29,223 bases of DNA from OMSK01 sp902492995 (GTDB lineage: Bacteria > Bacillota_I > Bacilli_A > RF39 > UBA660): positions 1 through 29,223 of the forward strand of contig CABUNR010000014.1 of NCBI GenBank assembly GCA_902492995.1, given 5' to 3'. Positions 22,375 to 29,223 of this stretch are shown here, piece by piece (the stretch's first letter is position 1; every line of letters starts with the position of its first letter). Made by a program: the position numbers and the translations under genes. The notes beneath the pieces were generated by a model, which was not told where the DNA came from, did not search any database, and was given only the letters and a program-made list of their open reading frames with translations.

Positions 22375-24510
22375 ATGAAAAAAACTTTTGAACTAAATTT
22401 TAGAGGAAGAAAATTAGTAGTAGAAACAGGAGAACTTGCAAAACAAGCTCATGGGTCTGTTTTAGTAAGATATGGTGATACAGTAATATTATCAACTGCT
22501 GTTGTATCAAAAACTGCTAATATATTATCAGATTTCTTTCCATTAATGGTGTTATATCAAGAAAAACTTTATTCAGTAGGTAAAATACCAGGTGGATTTA
22601 TAAAAAGGGAAGGAAGGCCAACTGATGCAGCAACACTTGCAGCACGTATGATTGATAGACCAATGAGACCAATGTTTCCTGAAGATTTTAGAAATGAAGT
22701 ACAAGTTGTAAACACAGTCCTTTCTGTTGATAATGATTATTCACCAGAACTTTCAGCAATGTTTGGATCATCACTTGCAACATCAATTTCTAAAATCCCA
22801 TTTGATGGGCCAATTGCTGGAGTTAAAGTTGGTAGAGTAAATAATAAATTTATAATAAATCCAACACCAGATGAATTAGAACTTTCTGATATAGATTTAG
22901 TAGTAGCAGGTACAAAATATGCTATTAATATGGTTGAAGCAGGAAGCAAGGAAGTAAATGAAGATGATATGCTAGATGCATTAATGTTTGGACATGAAGC
23001 AATTAAAGAATTATGTGAATTTCAAGAAAAAATAATAGATGAAGTTGGACAAGAAAAAATGGAATATGAAAAACTTGAAATAGAAGATTCTTTAAGAGAA
23101 GAAATAAAAAATCTTGCAAAAGATAGATTAGATAAATCAATGCGTATAAAAGAAAAACTAGAAAAATATGCAGCTATTGATAATATAAAAGAAGAAGTAG
23201 TAGCAAAATATGAAGAAGAAAATAAAAATTTAGATAAAGATGAATTAAGTATTTTACTTACTAAAGTAAAATTAGTTTTAGAATCACTTGAATATGATAT
23301 ATTTAGGTCAATTACAGTTAATGAACGTACTAGAGCTGATGGAAGAAGTATGACTGAAATTAGACCACTTAAAACAGATATTGACCTACTTCCAAGAACA
23401 CATGGTAGTGCTTTATTTACAAGAGGAGAAACACAAGCACTTGCCATTACAACACTTGGGGCATTAAATGAATATCAAGTATTAGATGGAATTAGTCTAG
23501 AAGCTGAAAAACACTTTATGTTGCATTATAACTTTCCTCAATTTTCAGTAGGAGAAACAGGAAGATATGGGGCACCTGGTAGAAGAGAAATAGGACATGG
23601 AGCGCTTGGTGAAAGATGTTTAAAACAAGTTATGCCTAGCGAAGAAGAATTTCCATATACAGTACGTGTTGTATCTGAAATACTTGAATCAAATGGATCA
23701 TCTAGTCAAGCAACAATATGTGCTGGATGTATGAGTTTAATGGCTGCAGGTGTTCCAATAAAGGCACCAGTTGCGGGAATTGCTATGGGCCTTATTACAT
23801 CAAATGATGGAAAAGACTATACTATATTAACAGATATTCAAGGTATGGAAGATCATTTAGGAGATATGGATTTTAAAGTTGGTGGAACAAGAAAGGGTAT
23901 TTGTTCACTTCAAATGGATATAAAAATTAAAGGTATTACTAAAGAGATATTAAAAGAAGCATTAGCTCAAGCAAAAGTTGCTCGTATGGAAATACTTGAT
24001 GTTATGGAAAAACAAATATCTGAGCCAAGAAAAGAAGTAAGTAAATATGCTCCAAAAACAATGATATTTAAAATTAATCCAGATAAGATTAAAGATGTTA
24101 TAGGTCGTGGTGGAGATACTATTACTAAAATTATTTTAGATTGTAGTCATGTAAATTCAGTAAATGATTCTAATGCTGTTAAAGTTGATTTAGCAGATGA
24201 TGGAACTGTTACAATTTATCATATGGATAAAGATATAATTGATGCTACAGCTAACATGATAAAAGATGTTGTAAGAGAAGTAGAAGATGGAAAAATTTAT
24301 AAAGCAAAGGTTGTAAAGATAGAAGATTTTGGTTGTTTTGTAGAATTATGGCCTGGATGCGAAGGATTAGTACATGTATCACAACTTGCCAAAGAAAGAG
24401 TAGAAAAACCAAGTGATATTGTAAAATTAGGTGATGAAATTTTAGTTAAATCACAAGGATATGATAAAAAAGGAAGACTTAATTTATCAAGAAAAGAAGC
24501 AATAAAATAA
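22375..24510 (+). CDS. pnp: Polynucleotide phosphorylase
   Basis: A 711-residue 3'-5' phosphorolytic exoribonuclease acting as a trimer in RNA turnover. It has RNase PH-like domain 1 (about 1-220, with GKIPGGFIKREGRPT and RMIDRPMRPMFP), a helical linker (about 230-305), and RNase PH-like domain 2 (about 310-545) containing TRGETQALA, YNFPQFSVGETG, GHGALGERCL and the catalytic-region GDMDFKVGGTRKGICSLQMD. A KH domain follows with GRGG at 577-580, and an S1 domain from about 641 (AKVVKIEDFGCFVELWPGCEGLVHVSQLA). The length and domain order are normal. The KH loop has Asp where many members have Lys (GGDTI for GGKxI). It converges with the HIT gene across one shared bidirectional terminator. Confidence 0.97.
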   Translation: MKKTFELNFRGRKLVVETGELAKQAHGSVLVRYGDTVILSTAVVSKTANILSDFFPLMVLYQEKLYSVGKIPGGFIKREGRPTDAATLAARMIDRPMRPMFPEDFRNEVQVVNTVLSVDNDYSPELSAMFGSSLATSISKIPFDGPIAGVKVGRVNNKFIINPTPDELELSDIDLVVAGTKYAINMVEAGSKEVNEDDMLDALMFGHEAIKELCEFQEKIIDEVGQEKMEYEKLEIEDSLREEIKNLAKDRLDKSMRIKEKLEKYAAIDNIKEEVVAKYEEENKNLDKDELSILLTKVKLVLESLEYDIFRSITVNERTRADGRSMTEIRPLKTDIDLLPRTHGSALFTRGETQALAITTLGALNEYQVLDGISLEAEKHFMLHYNFPQFSVGETGRYGAPGRREIGHGALGERCLKQVMPSEEEFPYTVRVVSEILESNGSSSQATICAGCMSLMAAGVPIKAPVAGIAMGLITSNDGKDYTILTDIQGMEDHLGDMDFKVGGTRKGICSLQMDIKIKGITKEILKEALAQAKVARMEILDVMEKQISEPRKEVSKYAPKTMIFKINPDKIKDVIGRGGDTITKIILDCSHVNSVNDSNAVKVDLADDGTVTIYHMDKDIIDATANMIKDVVREVEDGKIYKAKVVKIEDFGCFVELWPGCEGLVHVSQLAKERVEKPSDIVKLGDEILVKSQGYDKKGRLNLSRKEAIK

Positions 24511-24537
24511 AAGATTTCAATATTTTGAAATCTTTTT
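24509..24537. terminator. Bidirectional terminator shared by pnp and the HIT gene
   Basis: AAAAGATTTCAA (24509-24520), TATT loop, TTGAAATCTTTT (24525-24536): a 12-bp perfect stem with T-rich tails on both strands. It overlaps the stop codons of both genes by one or two bases. Confidence 0.92.
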
Positions 24538-24898
24538 ATTTTGTTAATAGTTCGTATACATCTTTTACATCTCTTTTTAAATTATTGTTGTAAAATGGTT
24601 TTAGATGTAAATGAAAATGTTTTACTTCTTCAACTTCACCATTATTTTGAATAAGAGTTAAACCATCAATATTTAATTTTTCTTCTAATAATTTTTTCAT
24701 TTTTTTACTTATATTCATAATATGGGTTAAAACTTCAGGTGTAATGTCATCTAAATCTTTATAATGTTTCTTAGGTATTATTAACATATGTCCATCAGAA
24801 TCTGGATTTATATCTAAAAAGCACATAACTAAGTTATCTTCATATAATTTATATGATGGTATTTCTCCTTTTATTATTTTACAAAAAACACAATCCAT
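24536..24898 (-). CDS. HIT-family (HinT-like) nucleotide hydrolase
   Basis: A 120-residue histidine-triad protein, the usual size, likely hydrolysing nucleoside phosphoramidates or related nucleotide conjugates. The N-terminus has CVFCKIIKGEIPSYKLYEDN, with Cys3 and Cys6 as a possible half zinc site. DINPDSDGHMLIIPKKH follows, and the triad is His94, His96 and His98 in HFHLHLKP, with NNGE upstream as usual. The binding site GGGAGG (complement of 24905-24910) sets the start. It is the only clear minus-strand gene in the window, converging on pnp and diverging from the DUF3419-like gene. Confidence 0.95.
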   Translation of the reverse strand: MDCVFCKIIKGEIPSYKLYEDNLVMCFLDINPDSDGHMLIIPKKHYKDLDDITPEVLTHIMNISKKMKKLLEEKLNIDGLTLIQNNGEVEEVKHFHLHLKPFYNNNLKRDVKDVYELLTK

Positions 24899-24916
24899 AA
24901 ATATCCTCCCAAAACT

Positions 24917-24922
24917 ATTATA
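24917..24922 (-). promoter_or_regulatory. Candidate -10 of the HIT gene
   Basis: TATAAT on the minus strand, about 18 bp before the ATG, with a poor -35. It lies 25 bp from the -10 of the divergent gene, so the two promoters probably compete. Confidence 0.4.
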
Positions 24923-24947
24923 AACTATTTTAAAAAAAAAGAAAATA

Positions 24948-24956
24948 TGTTATAAT
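24948..24956 (+). promoter_or_regulatory. Extended -10 of the DUF3419-like gene
   Basis: TGTTATAAT, the same nonamer as in the ppdK promoter. No good -35. The leader is about 23 nt with AGGGAG as binding site. Confidence 0.6.
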
Positions 24957-24985
24957 AGCAATTAATTGTTTTTAGGGAGAATACT

Positions 24986-25930
24986 ATGGAAAAAGTAGAA
25001 CTTAATATAAATTTCGCACTTTCTTTAATATGTGATATGTTTGATTATGATAGATCTATGTTTAGTCATATATATCCTTTTAGTACTGAAAATATTAAAG
25101 GATATTATGATTTAATTGATTTTAAAGATAAGGATATCTTAACAGTAGGTTCAAGTGGAGATCATACTATAAATTTGTTTTTAAAAGGTATTAAAAATGT
25201 TGATTTTTTTGATATAAATCCTTTTTCGAAGTATTATTATGATCTTAAAATGTCAGCTATTAAAACACTTGATTTTGAAGAATTTTTTGAGTATTTTTGT
25301 TTTTATGGATATCCTAGTTTTTTTAAAAGCAATTATAAAGCTTTTAATCTAGAATCGTATAAAAAAATAAGAGATGTTTTAACAGGTACGTCAAAACATT
25401 TTTGGGATTTTTTATATGAAGAAGTTGGTGACATTTATATAAGAGATTCATCCCTTTTTTCAAAAGATGAAGAACCAGTTAAAATAATAAAAAAAACAAA
25501 CTTATATTTACAAGAAGATAATTATGAAAAATTAAAAAAGCAAAATATTAAAAATGTAAATTTTTATAAATCAGATATAGCAGATTTGCCTGAGAAAATA
25601 AATAAAAAATATGATATTATAATGTTATCAAATATATTTCAATATCTTGAAGTGATGTATGAAAGTGATTACTTTGAAGTGATGAAGGAAATAGTTGAAG
25701 ATATTTCTAATATGTTAAATGATGATGGAAAAATTCTTGTATGTTATATGTATGGAATAGATGATGCATATGATAAGATGAAAGTACCAATTATTTACAA
25801 TTTAGAAGAAGTAAAAAAAACATTTAATAATTTGGAAATACTTAAATTTAGAGGAATTAGTGATTTAAAATATGGATATCAAAGAGAAGATAGAGATGGA
25901 ATTTTGATATATAAAAAGACTAAAAAATAG
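24986..25930 (+). CDS. DUF3419/BtaA-like SAM-dependent enzyme
   Basis: A 314-residue protein with a class I methyltransferase fold. Motif I is ILTVGSSGDHTINLFLKG (51-68), followed by NVDFFDINPFSKYYYDLKMSAIKTLDFEEFF (Asp76 as the acidic residue). Later come YKSDIADLP and DIIMLSNIFQYLE, then a strand IL-VCYMY. The SSGD...N.L..G...V...D.NP......LK..AIKTL pattern is that of DUF3419 proteins. In that family BtaA transfers the 3-amino-3-carboxypropyl group of SAM to diacylglycerol for betaine lipids. The protein is shorter than BtaA, and no BtaB partner is seen, so the acceptor is open. It has its own promoter, and the stop codon is in the terminator. Confidence 0.65.
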   Translation: MEKVELNINFALSLICDMFDYDRSMFSHIYPFSTENIKGYYDLIDFKDKDILTVGSSGDHTINLFLKGIKNVDFFDINPFSKYYYDLKMSAIKTLDFEEFFEYFCFYGYPSFFKSNYKAFNLESYKKIRDVLTGTSKHFWDFLYEEVGDIYIRDSSLFSKDEEPVKIIKKTNLYLQEDNYEKLKKQNIKNVNFYKSDIADLPEKINKKYDIIMLSNIFQYLEVMYESDYFEVMKEIVEDISNMLNDDGKILVCYMYGIDDAYDKMKVPIIYNLEEVKKTFNNLEILKFRGISDLKYGYQREDRDGILIYKKTKK

Positions 25931-25940
25931 TCTTTTTTTT
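25915..25940 (+). terminator. Intrinsic terminator with embedded stop codon (copy of the one at 6243)
   Basis: AAAGACTA (25915-25922), A5 loop, TAGTCTTT (25928-25935), T run to 25940. The stop TAG (25928-25930) starts the 3' arm. It is identical in stem and loop to the hairpin at 6243-6263. Confidence 0.9.
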
Positions 25941-25990
25941 GAATATCTGCGAATATTCTATTATATAATTAGAAAAAGAATATATTTTTA

Positions 25991-26019
25991 TTCAAAAAAT
26001 TAAAAAAAAATGATAAAAT
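25991..26019 (+). promoter_or_regulatory. suf operon promoter with extended -10
   Basis: TTCAAA (25991-25996), 17 bp, TAAAAT (26014-26019), with TGA at 26011-26013. The predicted leader is about 13 nt. Confidence 0.6.
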
Positions 26020-26038
26020 ATAAAATGGAGTTGATAAT

Positions 26039-26806
26039 ATGCATACATTAAAAATAGAAAATTTAAAAGTAAGCGTTGATAATAAAATTATATTAAATGA
26101 ATTTAACTTAACAATTAATTCAGGAGAAGTTCATGCTATTATGGGACCAAATGGTACTGGTAAATCAACATTATCTAAAGTAATAATGGGAGATACTAAT
26201 TATAAAATAGAAGAAGGACAAATTTTATTTGATGGACAAGTAATTAATGATTTAACAGTAGATGAAAGAGCAAGACTTGGAATATTTTTAGGTCTTCAAA
26301 TGCCACCTAGTATTGATGGTGTTTCTAATGCTGATTTTTTGAGAACTGCACGTAGTGTAAAAGAAGGAAAAAATTTTAAACTTATGCAATTTATTAAAGA
26401 AATAAATCTTGATGTAGAAAATTTACAAATGGATAAAGAAATGATTCATAGACCTGTTAACAAAGGATTTAGTGGTGGAGAACGCAAAAAAAATGAAATT
26501 CTTCAAATGTATGTTCTAAAACCTAATACTGTTATTTTAGATGAAATAGATTCAGGTCTTGATGTAGATAGTTTAAGAATTGTTGGTGAAAAAGTAGAAG
26601 AATATAAAGAAAAAAATAATGCAAGTGTTCTTCTAATTACACATTATAAAAGACTGCTTGATTATATAAAACCTGATTTTATTCATATAATGATGAATGG
26701 TAAAATAATTAAAACTGGAACTTTTGAATTAGTTAGTGAAATAGAAGAAAATGGATATAATAAAATAGAAAAAAATGATATAAATAAAGTAGAGGAAAAA
26801 ATATAA
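26039..26806 (+). CDS. sufC: Fe-S cluster assembly ATPase SufC
   Basis: A 255-residue ABC-type ATPase that drives SufB/SufD conformational changes during Fe-S cluster assembly in the cytosol. It has Walker A GPNGTGKST (36-44), the SufC-typical LGLQMPPSIDGVSNADFLR, the signature FSGGERKKNEILQM (from 144), and Walker B VILDEIDSGLDVDSLRIV with Asp168 and Glu169, then ITHYKRLLDYIKPDFIHIM with the switch His. The start follows GAGTTGATAATATG. A short acidic/basic tail (about 240-255) extends past the core. It is one base from sufD, the first of three tightly packed suf genes. Confidence 0.96.
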   Translation: MHTLKIENLKVSVDNKIILNEFNLTINSGEVHAIMGPNGTGKSTLSKVIMGDTNYKIEEGQILFDGQVINDLTVDERARLGIFLGLQMPPSIDGVSNADFLRTARSVKEGKNFKLMQFIKEINLDVENLQMDKEMIHRPVNKGFSGGERKKNEILQMYVLKPNTVILDEIDSGLDVDSLRIVGEKVEEYKEKNNASVLLITHYKRLLDYIKPDFIHIMMNGKIIKTGTFELVSEIEENGYNKIEKNDINKVEEKI

Positions 26807-26807
26807 A

Positions 26808-27596
26808 ATGAATAAAATAATAGTAAATGGTGATAAAATATCTTTGGATATTAATTCATCATTAGATGTAGAAGTAATAGAAAAAAAAGATGTTTTTGAT
26901 ATAACCAAGATAAAAATTAACACATTAAAAAGTACCAGTTTAGTAATTGAATATAATTCTATTGATGAAGCAAAATTGGATATAATAATAGAAGTAAAAG
27001 AAAATGATTACTTAAAATTATATGAACTTAGATGTGAAGATAAAATTAAAGTACAATATAAATATTATTTAAATAGAAATAGTAATTTACTTGTTAATAA
27101 ATTTTATGATTGTAATAAAGTAAAAGAACTTGATGTTATTTATTTAAATGGTGAATTTGCTAATGTTGATTATAATTATAATTCAATTTCTAAAAACAAA
27201 CAAAATTTAGATATAGTAGTATATCATAATGCAAAAAATACAATAAGTAATTTAATAAATAAAGCGGTTAATTTTAAAGATGGAAGTACAAAATTTAATG
27301 TAACAGGTATTGTATATAACGGAATAAATGATTGTATTATTAATCAGTCAAACAGAATAATTAATTTAAATGATAAGAAATGTACTATAAATCCTATTTT
27401 AATAATAGATGAAAATGATGTAGAAGCGAATCATTCAGCCCTTATAGGAAAATTTAGTGATAAAGAACTTTTTTACCTAATGAGTAGAGGTATAACAGAA
27501 GAAAAAGCTCTTAATTTACTTATTAAGGGATTTTTAAATGTGGATGTTAAAAATAAGAAAAAATTAGATCAAATTATAAATAAGTATTGGAGGTGA
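26808..27596 (+). CDS. sufD: SufD-like scaffold protein, short form
   Basis: A 262-residue SufB/SufD-core protein, much shorter than usual SufD (about 400-440). Its C-terminal half matches Firmicutes SufD: IINQSNRI, INPILIIDENDVEANHSALIGKF and ELFYLMSRGITEEKALNLLIKGFL, with His209 in the place of the conserved SufD histidine. The position equivalent to the E. coli SufD cysteine next to it is Ala207, and a nearby Cys is in NDKKCTI. The N-terminal domain is largely missing, although the frame begins one base after sufC and appears intact. SufC and SufB/D form the scaffold complex. No sufB is in the window, so this protein might instead act as a minimal SufB/D. It is followed by sufS with a GGAGGTGA binding site. 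Confidence 0.88.
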   Translation: MNKIIVNGDKISLDINSSLDVEVIEKKDVFDITKIKINTLKSTSLVIEYNSIDEAKLDIIIEVKENDYLKLYELRCEDKIKVQYKYYLNRNSNLLVNKFYDCNKVKELDVIYLNGEFANVDYNYNSISKNKQNLDIVVYHNAKNTISNLINKAVNFKDGSTKFNVTGIVYNGINDCIINQSNRIINLNDKKCTINPILIIDENDVEANHSALIGKFSDKELFYLMSRGITEEKALNLLIKGFLNVDVKNKKKLDQIINKYWR

Positions 27597-27601
27597 TTTA
27601 A

Positions 27602-28795
27602 ATGAATAGAGAAGATTTTATGCTTTTAAAACAAAATATTATTTATTTTGATAATGGAGCAACTTCTTTAAAACCAAAAGTATTAAGTGAAGCAATAACT
27701 GATTATTATAATAATTATAGTGCAAATGCTCATAGGGGTGATTATGATATCAGTTTAAAAGTTGATCAAAATTTTGAAAATACAAGAACTTTAGTTAAAC
27801 AATTTATAAATGCAAGTAGTGATAGAGAAATAGTTTTTACAAGTGGAGCAACTGATTCATTAAATAAAATAATATTTGGTTTTTTTAAATATTATTTAAA
27901 AGAAAATGATGAAGTTATTATATCAAAATCAGAACATGCATCAAATGTGCTTCCTTGGTTTGAACTTGCTAATATGTTAAAACTTAAAATAAAATATGTT
28001 GATTTAGATGATGATTTAAGTATAAATATAGATAGTATTAAAAAAATTATTAATAATAATACTAAAGTAATAAGTTTAGCACTTATAACAAATGTTGTTG
28101 GTGATGTTAGACCTATGAAAGAAATTATTGAAATAGCACATAAAAATAATATTTTAGTAGTTGGTGATGCTAGTCAAAGCATTGCTCACACTAAAACGGA
28201 TGTTAAAGATTTGGATATTGATTTTTTAGCTTTTTCTGCACATAAAATGTATGGCCCAACTGGAGTTGGAGTTTTATATGGTAAGGAATATCTTTTAAAT
28301 GAAATGAAGCCAATAACATTTGGTGGAGGCATGAATGCTTCATTTAATAGTGATTTAGTTAGAGTTTATAGCGATATACCTTATTTATTTGAAGCTGGAA
28401 CTCAAAATATAGCTGGTGTAATAGGATTTGGTGAAGTTATAAAATATATAAATAATATAGGTATTTTAAATATTGAAAAATATGAAAAAGATTTAAAGGA
28501 TTATGCAATTAAAAGACTTCAAGAAGTTAAAGATATTATTATTATAAATAAAAATGTTTCAAGTCCTATTATTACTTTCAATGTTAAAGATATTTTTGCT
28601 CAAGATTTAGCCATATATTTAAATAAATATAACATATGTGTTAGAGCAGGTAATCATTGTACAAAAATGTTAAAAGAAGTAATTGGAATTAAAAATACTT
28701 GTCGTATATCTTTATCTTTTTATAATACAAAAGAAGAAATTGATAAATTGGTTGAAGTTTTAAAAAATCCAAAAATAAAAGAAGAAATTATATAA
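27602..28795 (+). CDS. sufS: Cysteine desulfurase SufS
   Basis: A 397-residue group II cysteine desulfurase that takes sulfur from cysteine as a persulfide for Fe-S assembly and uses PLP. Motifs are the N-terminal IIYFDNGATSLKPKVL and NAHRGDYDIS, TSGATDSLN, SEHASNVLPWFELA, GDASQSIAHTKTDV, and the PLP lysine Lys215 in FSAHKMYGPTGVG. FEAGTQNIAG follows, and the active-site Cys353 in RAGNHCTKM. The length is standard. In Firmicutes, sufU and sufB usually follow, but here the next gene is an unrelated membrane protein with its own promoter, so any sulfur-relay partner is encoded elsewhere or absent. Confidence 0.96.
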   Translation: MNREDFMLLKQNIIYFDNGATSLKPKVLSEAITDYYNNYSANAHRGDYDISLKVDQNFENTRTLVKQFINASSDREIVFTSGATDSLNKIIFGFFKYYLKENDEVIISKSEHASNVLPWFELANMLKLKIKYVDLDDDLSINIDSIKKIINNNTKVISLALITNVVGDVRPMKEIIEIAHKNNILVVGDASQSIAHTKTDVKDLDIDFLAFSAHKMYGPTGVGVLYGKEYLLNEMKPITFGGGMNASFNSDLVRVYSDIPYLFEAGTQNIAGVIGFGEVIKYINNIGILNIEKYEKDLKDYAIKRLQEVKDIIIINKNVSSPIITFNVKDIFAQDLAIYLNKYNICVRAGNHCTKMLKEVIGIKNTCRISLSFYNTKEEIDKLVEVLKNPKIKEEII

Positions 28796-28809
28796 AATTT
28801 ATATTTTTT
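28790..28809 (+). terminator. Possible weak terminator after sufS
   Basis: ATATAA (28790-28795), AAT loop, TTATAT (28799-28804), then T5. The stem is only A-T, so termination would be poor. The stop codon lies in the 5' arm. Confidence 0.3.
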
Positions 28810-28810
28810 A

Positions 28811-28819
28811 TGTTATAAT
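28811..28819 (+). promoter_or_regulatory. Extended -10 of the small membrane protein gene
   Basis: TGTTATAAT, again the same nonamer. The predicted leader is about 14 nt with AGGTAGGTG as binding site. Confidence 0.6.
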
Positions 28820-28839
28820 TATTTCAAGGTAGGTGTCTT

Positions 28840-29145
28840 ATGGATTTAATTATTTTATTAATATTAATTGTTATTATAGCATTTTTCTTTAGAGATTATA
28901 AAAATGTTGTATATTTTTTAGGAATTGTGGAAATATTTTTTAGAATTTTACATTTTATTGGTGATCATTTAAAAATAGTTGAACTTAATAAATTTATAAA
29001 TGATTATATTCCAACATCTTTATTTAGTATGTTAGGTAAATATGCTAATGGATTATTGTATGAAATACTTATGTGGCTTTTATTAGCATGTTTTATATCA
29101 CTAGAGGTATATTTAGTTAAATATTTCTTTAAAAGAGGAAAATAA
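28840..29145 (+). CDS. Small membrane protein, unknown function
   Basis: A 101-residue, very hydrophobic protein. Three segments could span the membrane: about 2-18 (DLIILLILIVIIAFFF), 22-42 (NVVYFLGIVEIFFRILHFI), and 73-95 (LYEILMWLLLACFISLEVYLV), followed by a basic end (KYFFKRGK). I recognise no family. It follows the suf genes but seems to have its own promoter, and it ends in a terminator whose loop contains the stop codon. The AAGGTAGGTG site before ATG 28840 supports that it is a real gene. A link to Fe-S assembly is not indicated by the sequence. Confidence 0.72.
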   Translation: MDLIILLILIVIIAFFFRDYKNVVYFLGIVEIFFRILHFIGDHLKIVELNKFINDYIPTSLFSMLGKYANGLLYEILMWLLLACFISLEVYLVKYFFKRGK

Positions 29146-29163
29146 AAAATTTCTCTTTTTTTT
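29131..29163 (+). terminator. Intrinsic terminator with stop codon in the loop
   Basis: AAAAGAG (29131-29137) pairs with CTCTTTT (29153-29159). One bulged G and three more A-T pairs (39-41 with 50-52) extend it toward the loop, and a T run to 29163 follows. The stop TAA (29143-29145) is in the loop. Confidence 0.82.
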
Positions 29164-29182
29164 GACATTGTAGTGTTACAAT
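29162..29182 (+). promoter_or_regulatory. Possible promoter with a small dyad near the right edge
   Basis: An extended -10 TGTTACAAT (29174-29182) overlaps a dyad ATTGTA-GTGT-TACAAT (29167-29182). TTGACA at 29162-29167 is too close (9 bp) to act with that -10. The target gene would lie beyond the window. Confidence 0.3.
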
Positions 29183-29223
29183 TGATGTGAGACTTTTTAT
29201 ATAGTAAAAAAGCAATAAGTCTA

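Noticed and set aside
23022..23447. A 141-codon open frame on the minus strand inside pnp
   Set aside because: It is the shadow of a strongly conserved pnp reading frame, has low-complexity Ser/Leu composition and no credible start site.
1..29223. Mycoplasma-type code (TGA as Trp)
   Set aside because: Three genes end in TGA at positions supported by overlaps or family ends, and Trp is written TGG throughout.

Overview
The window comes from a very AT-rich (roughly a quarter G+C by eye) Gram-positive-type bacterium. Firmicutes-like Shine-Dalgarno sites, T-tailed intrinsic terminators, a sufC-sufD-sufS cluster, DapF, XerD, PPDK and Pta suggest an uncultured, reduced-genome gut Bacilli/Mollicutes-like lineage (RF39-type organisms come to mind; this placement is inference). 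Genes at 302, 1201 and 11880 end in TGA and no in-frame TGA is needed anywhere, so the standard bacterial code is used, not the Mycoplasma code.

Layout. 1-230: 3' end of an Rpn/PD-(D/E)XK-type gene. 302-3199: three overlapping genes of the 2-hydroxyacyl-CoA dehydratase/activase superfamily (two HgdB-like proteins and an ATP-dependent [4Fe-4S] activase). 3287-8138: topA, an unknown gene, then a xerD-DUF4186-tdk operon. 8217-10844: ppdK. 11027-12146: a lipoprotein and a stand-alone Smr protein. 12320-15641: two large membrane-anchored extracellular proteins of unknown function behind tandem strong promoters. 15752-18280: a small unknown gene, pta and a zinc alcohol dehydrogenase. 18493-21296: gltX, tRNA-Glu(CUC), dapF-like, tRNA-Lys(CUU). 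21446-24510: rpsO, an unknown gene, pnp. 24536-25930: a HIT hydrolase on the minus strand, divergent from a DUF3419/BtaA-like SAM-dependent enzyme. 26039-28795: sufC-sufD-sufS. 28840-29145: a small membrane protein. There is no gene-free stretch longer than about 215 bp, and no CRISPR, rRNA or insertion sequence.

Function. Most of the window is core housekeeping: DNA topology and chromosome resolution, tRNA charging, RNA turnover, nucleotide salvage, fermentative pyruvate/acetate metabolism and Fe-S assembly. The accessory content is the activase locus, the surface-protein pair, the DUF3419 gene and several unknown small proteins.

The most interesting signals are regulatory and structural. 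Intrinsic terminators are repeatedly built around the stop codon, so that TAA/TAG lies in the hairpin. Terminator tails run into the next promoter. Promoters nearly always carry an extended -10 (TGn). Many operon-leading genes seem to have leaders of only about 9-15 nt with a recurring GTGATAAtATG start signal. A 13-bp perfect inverted repeat lies over the tRNA-Glu promoter. The DapF homologue has Ser in place of the first catalytic Cys.
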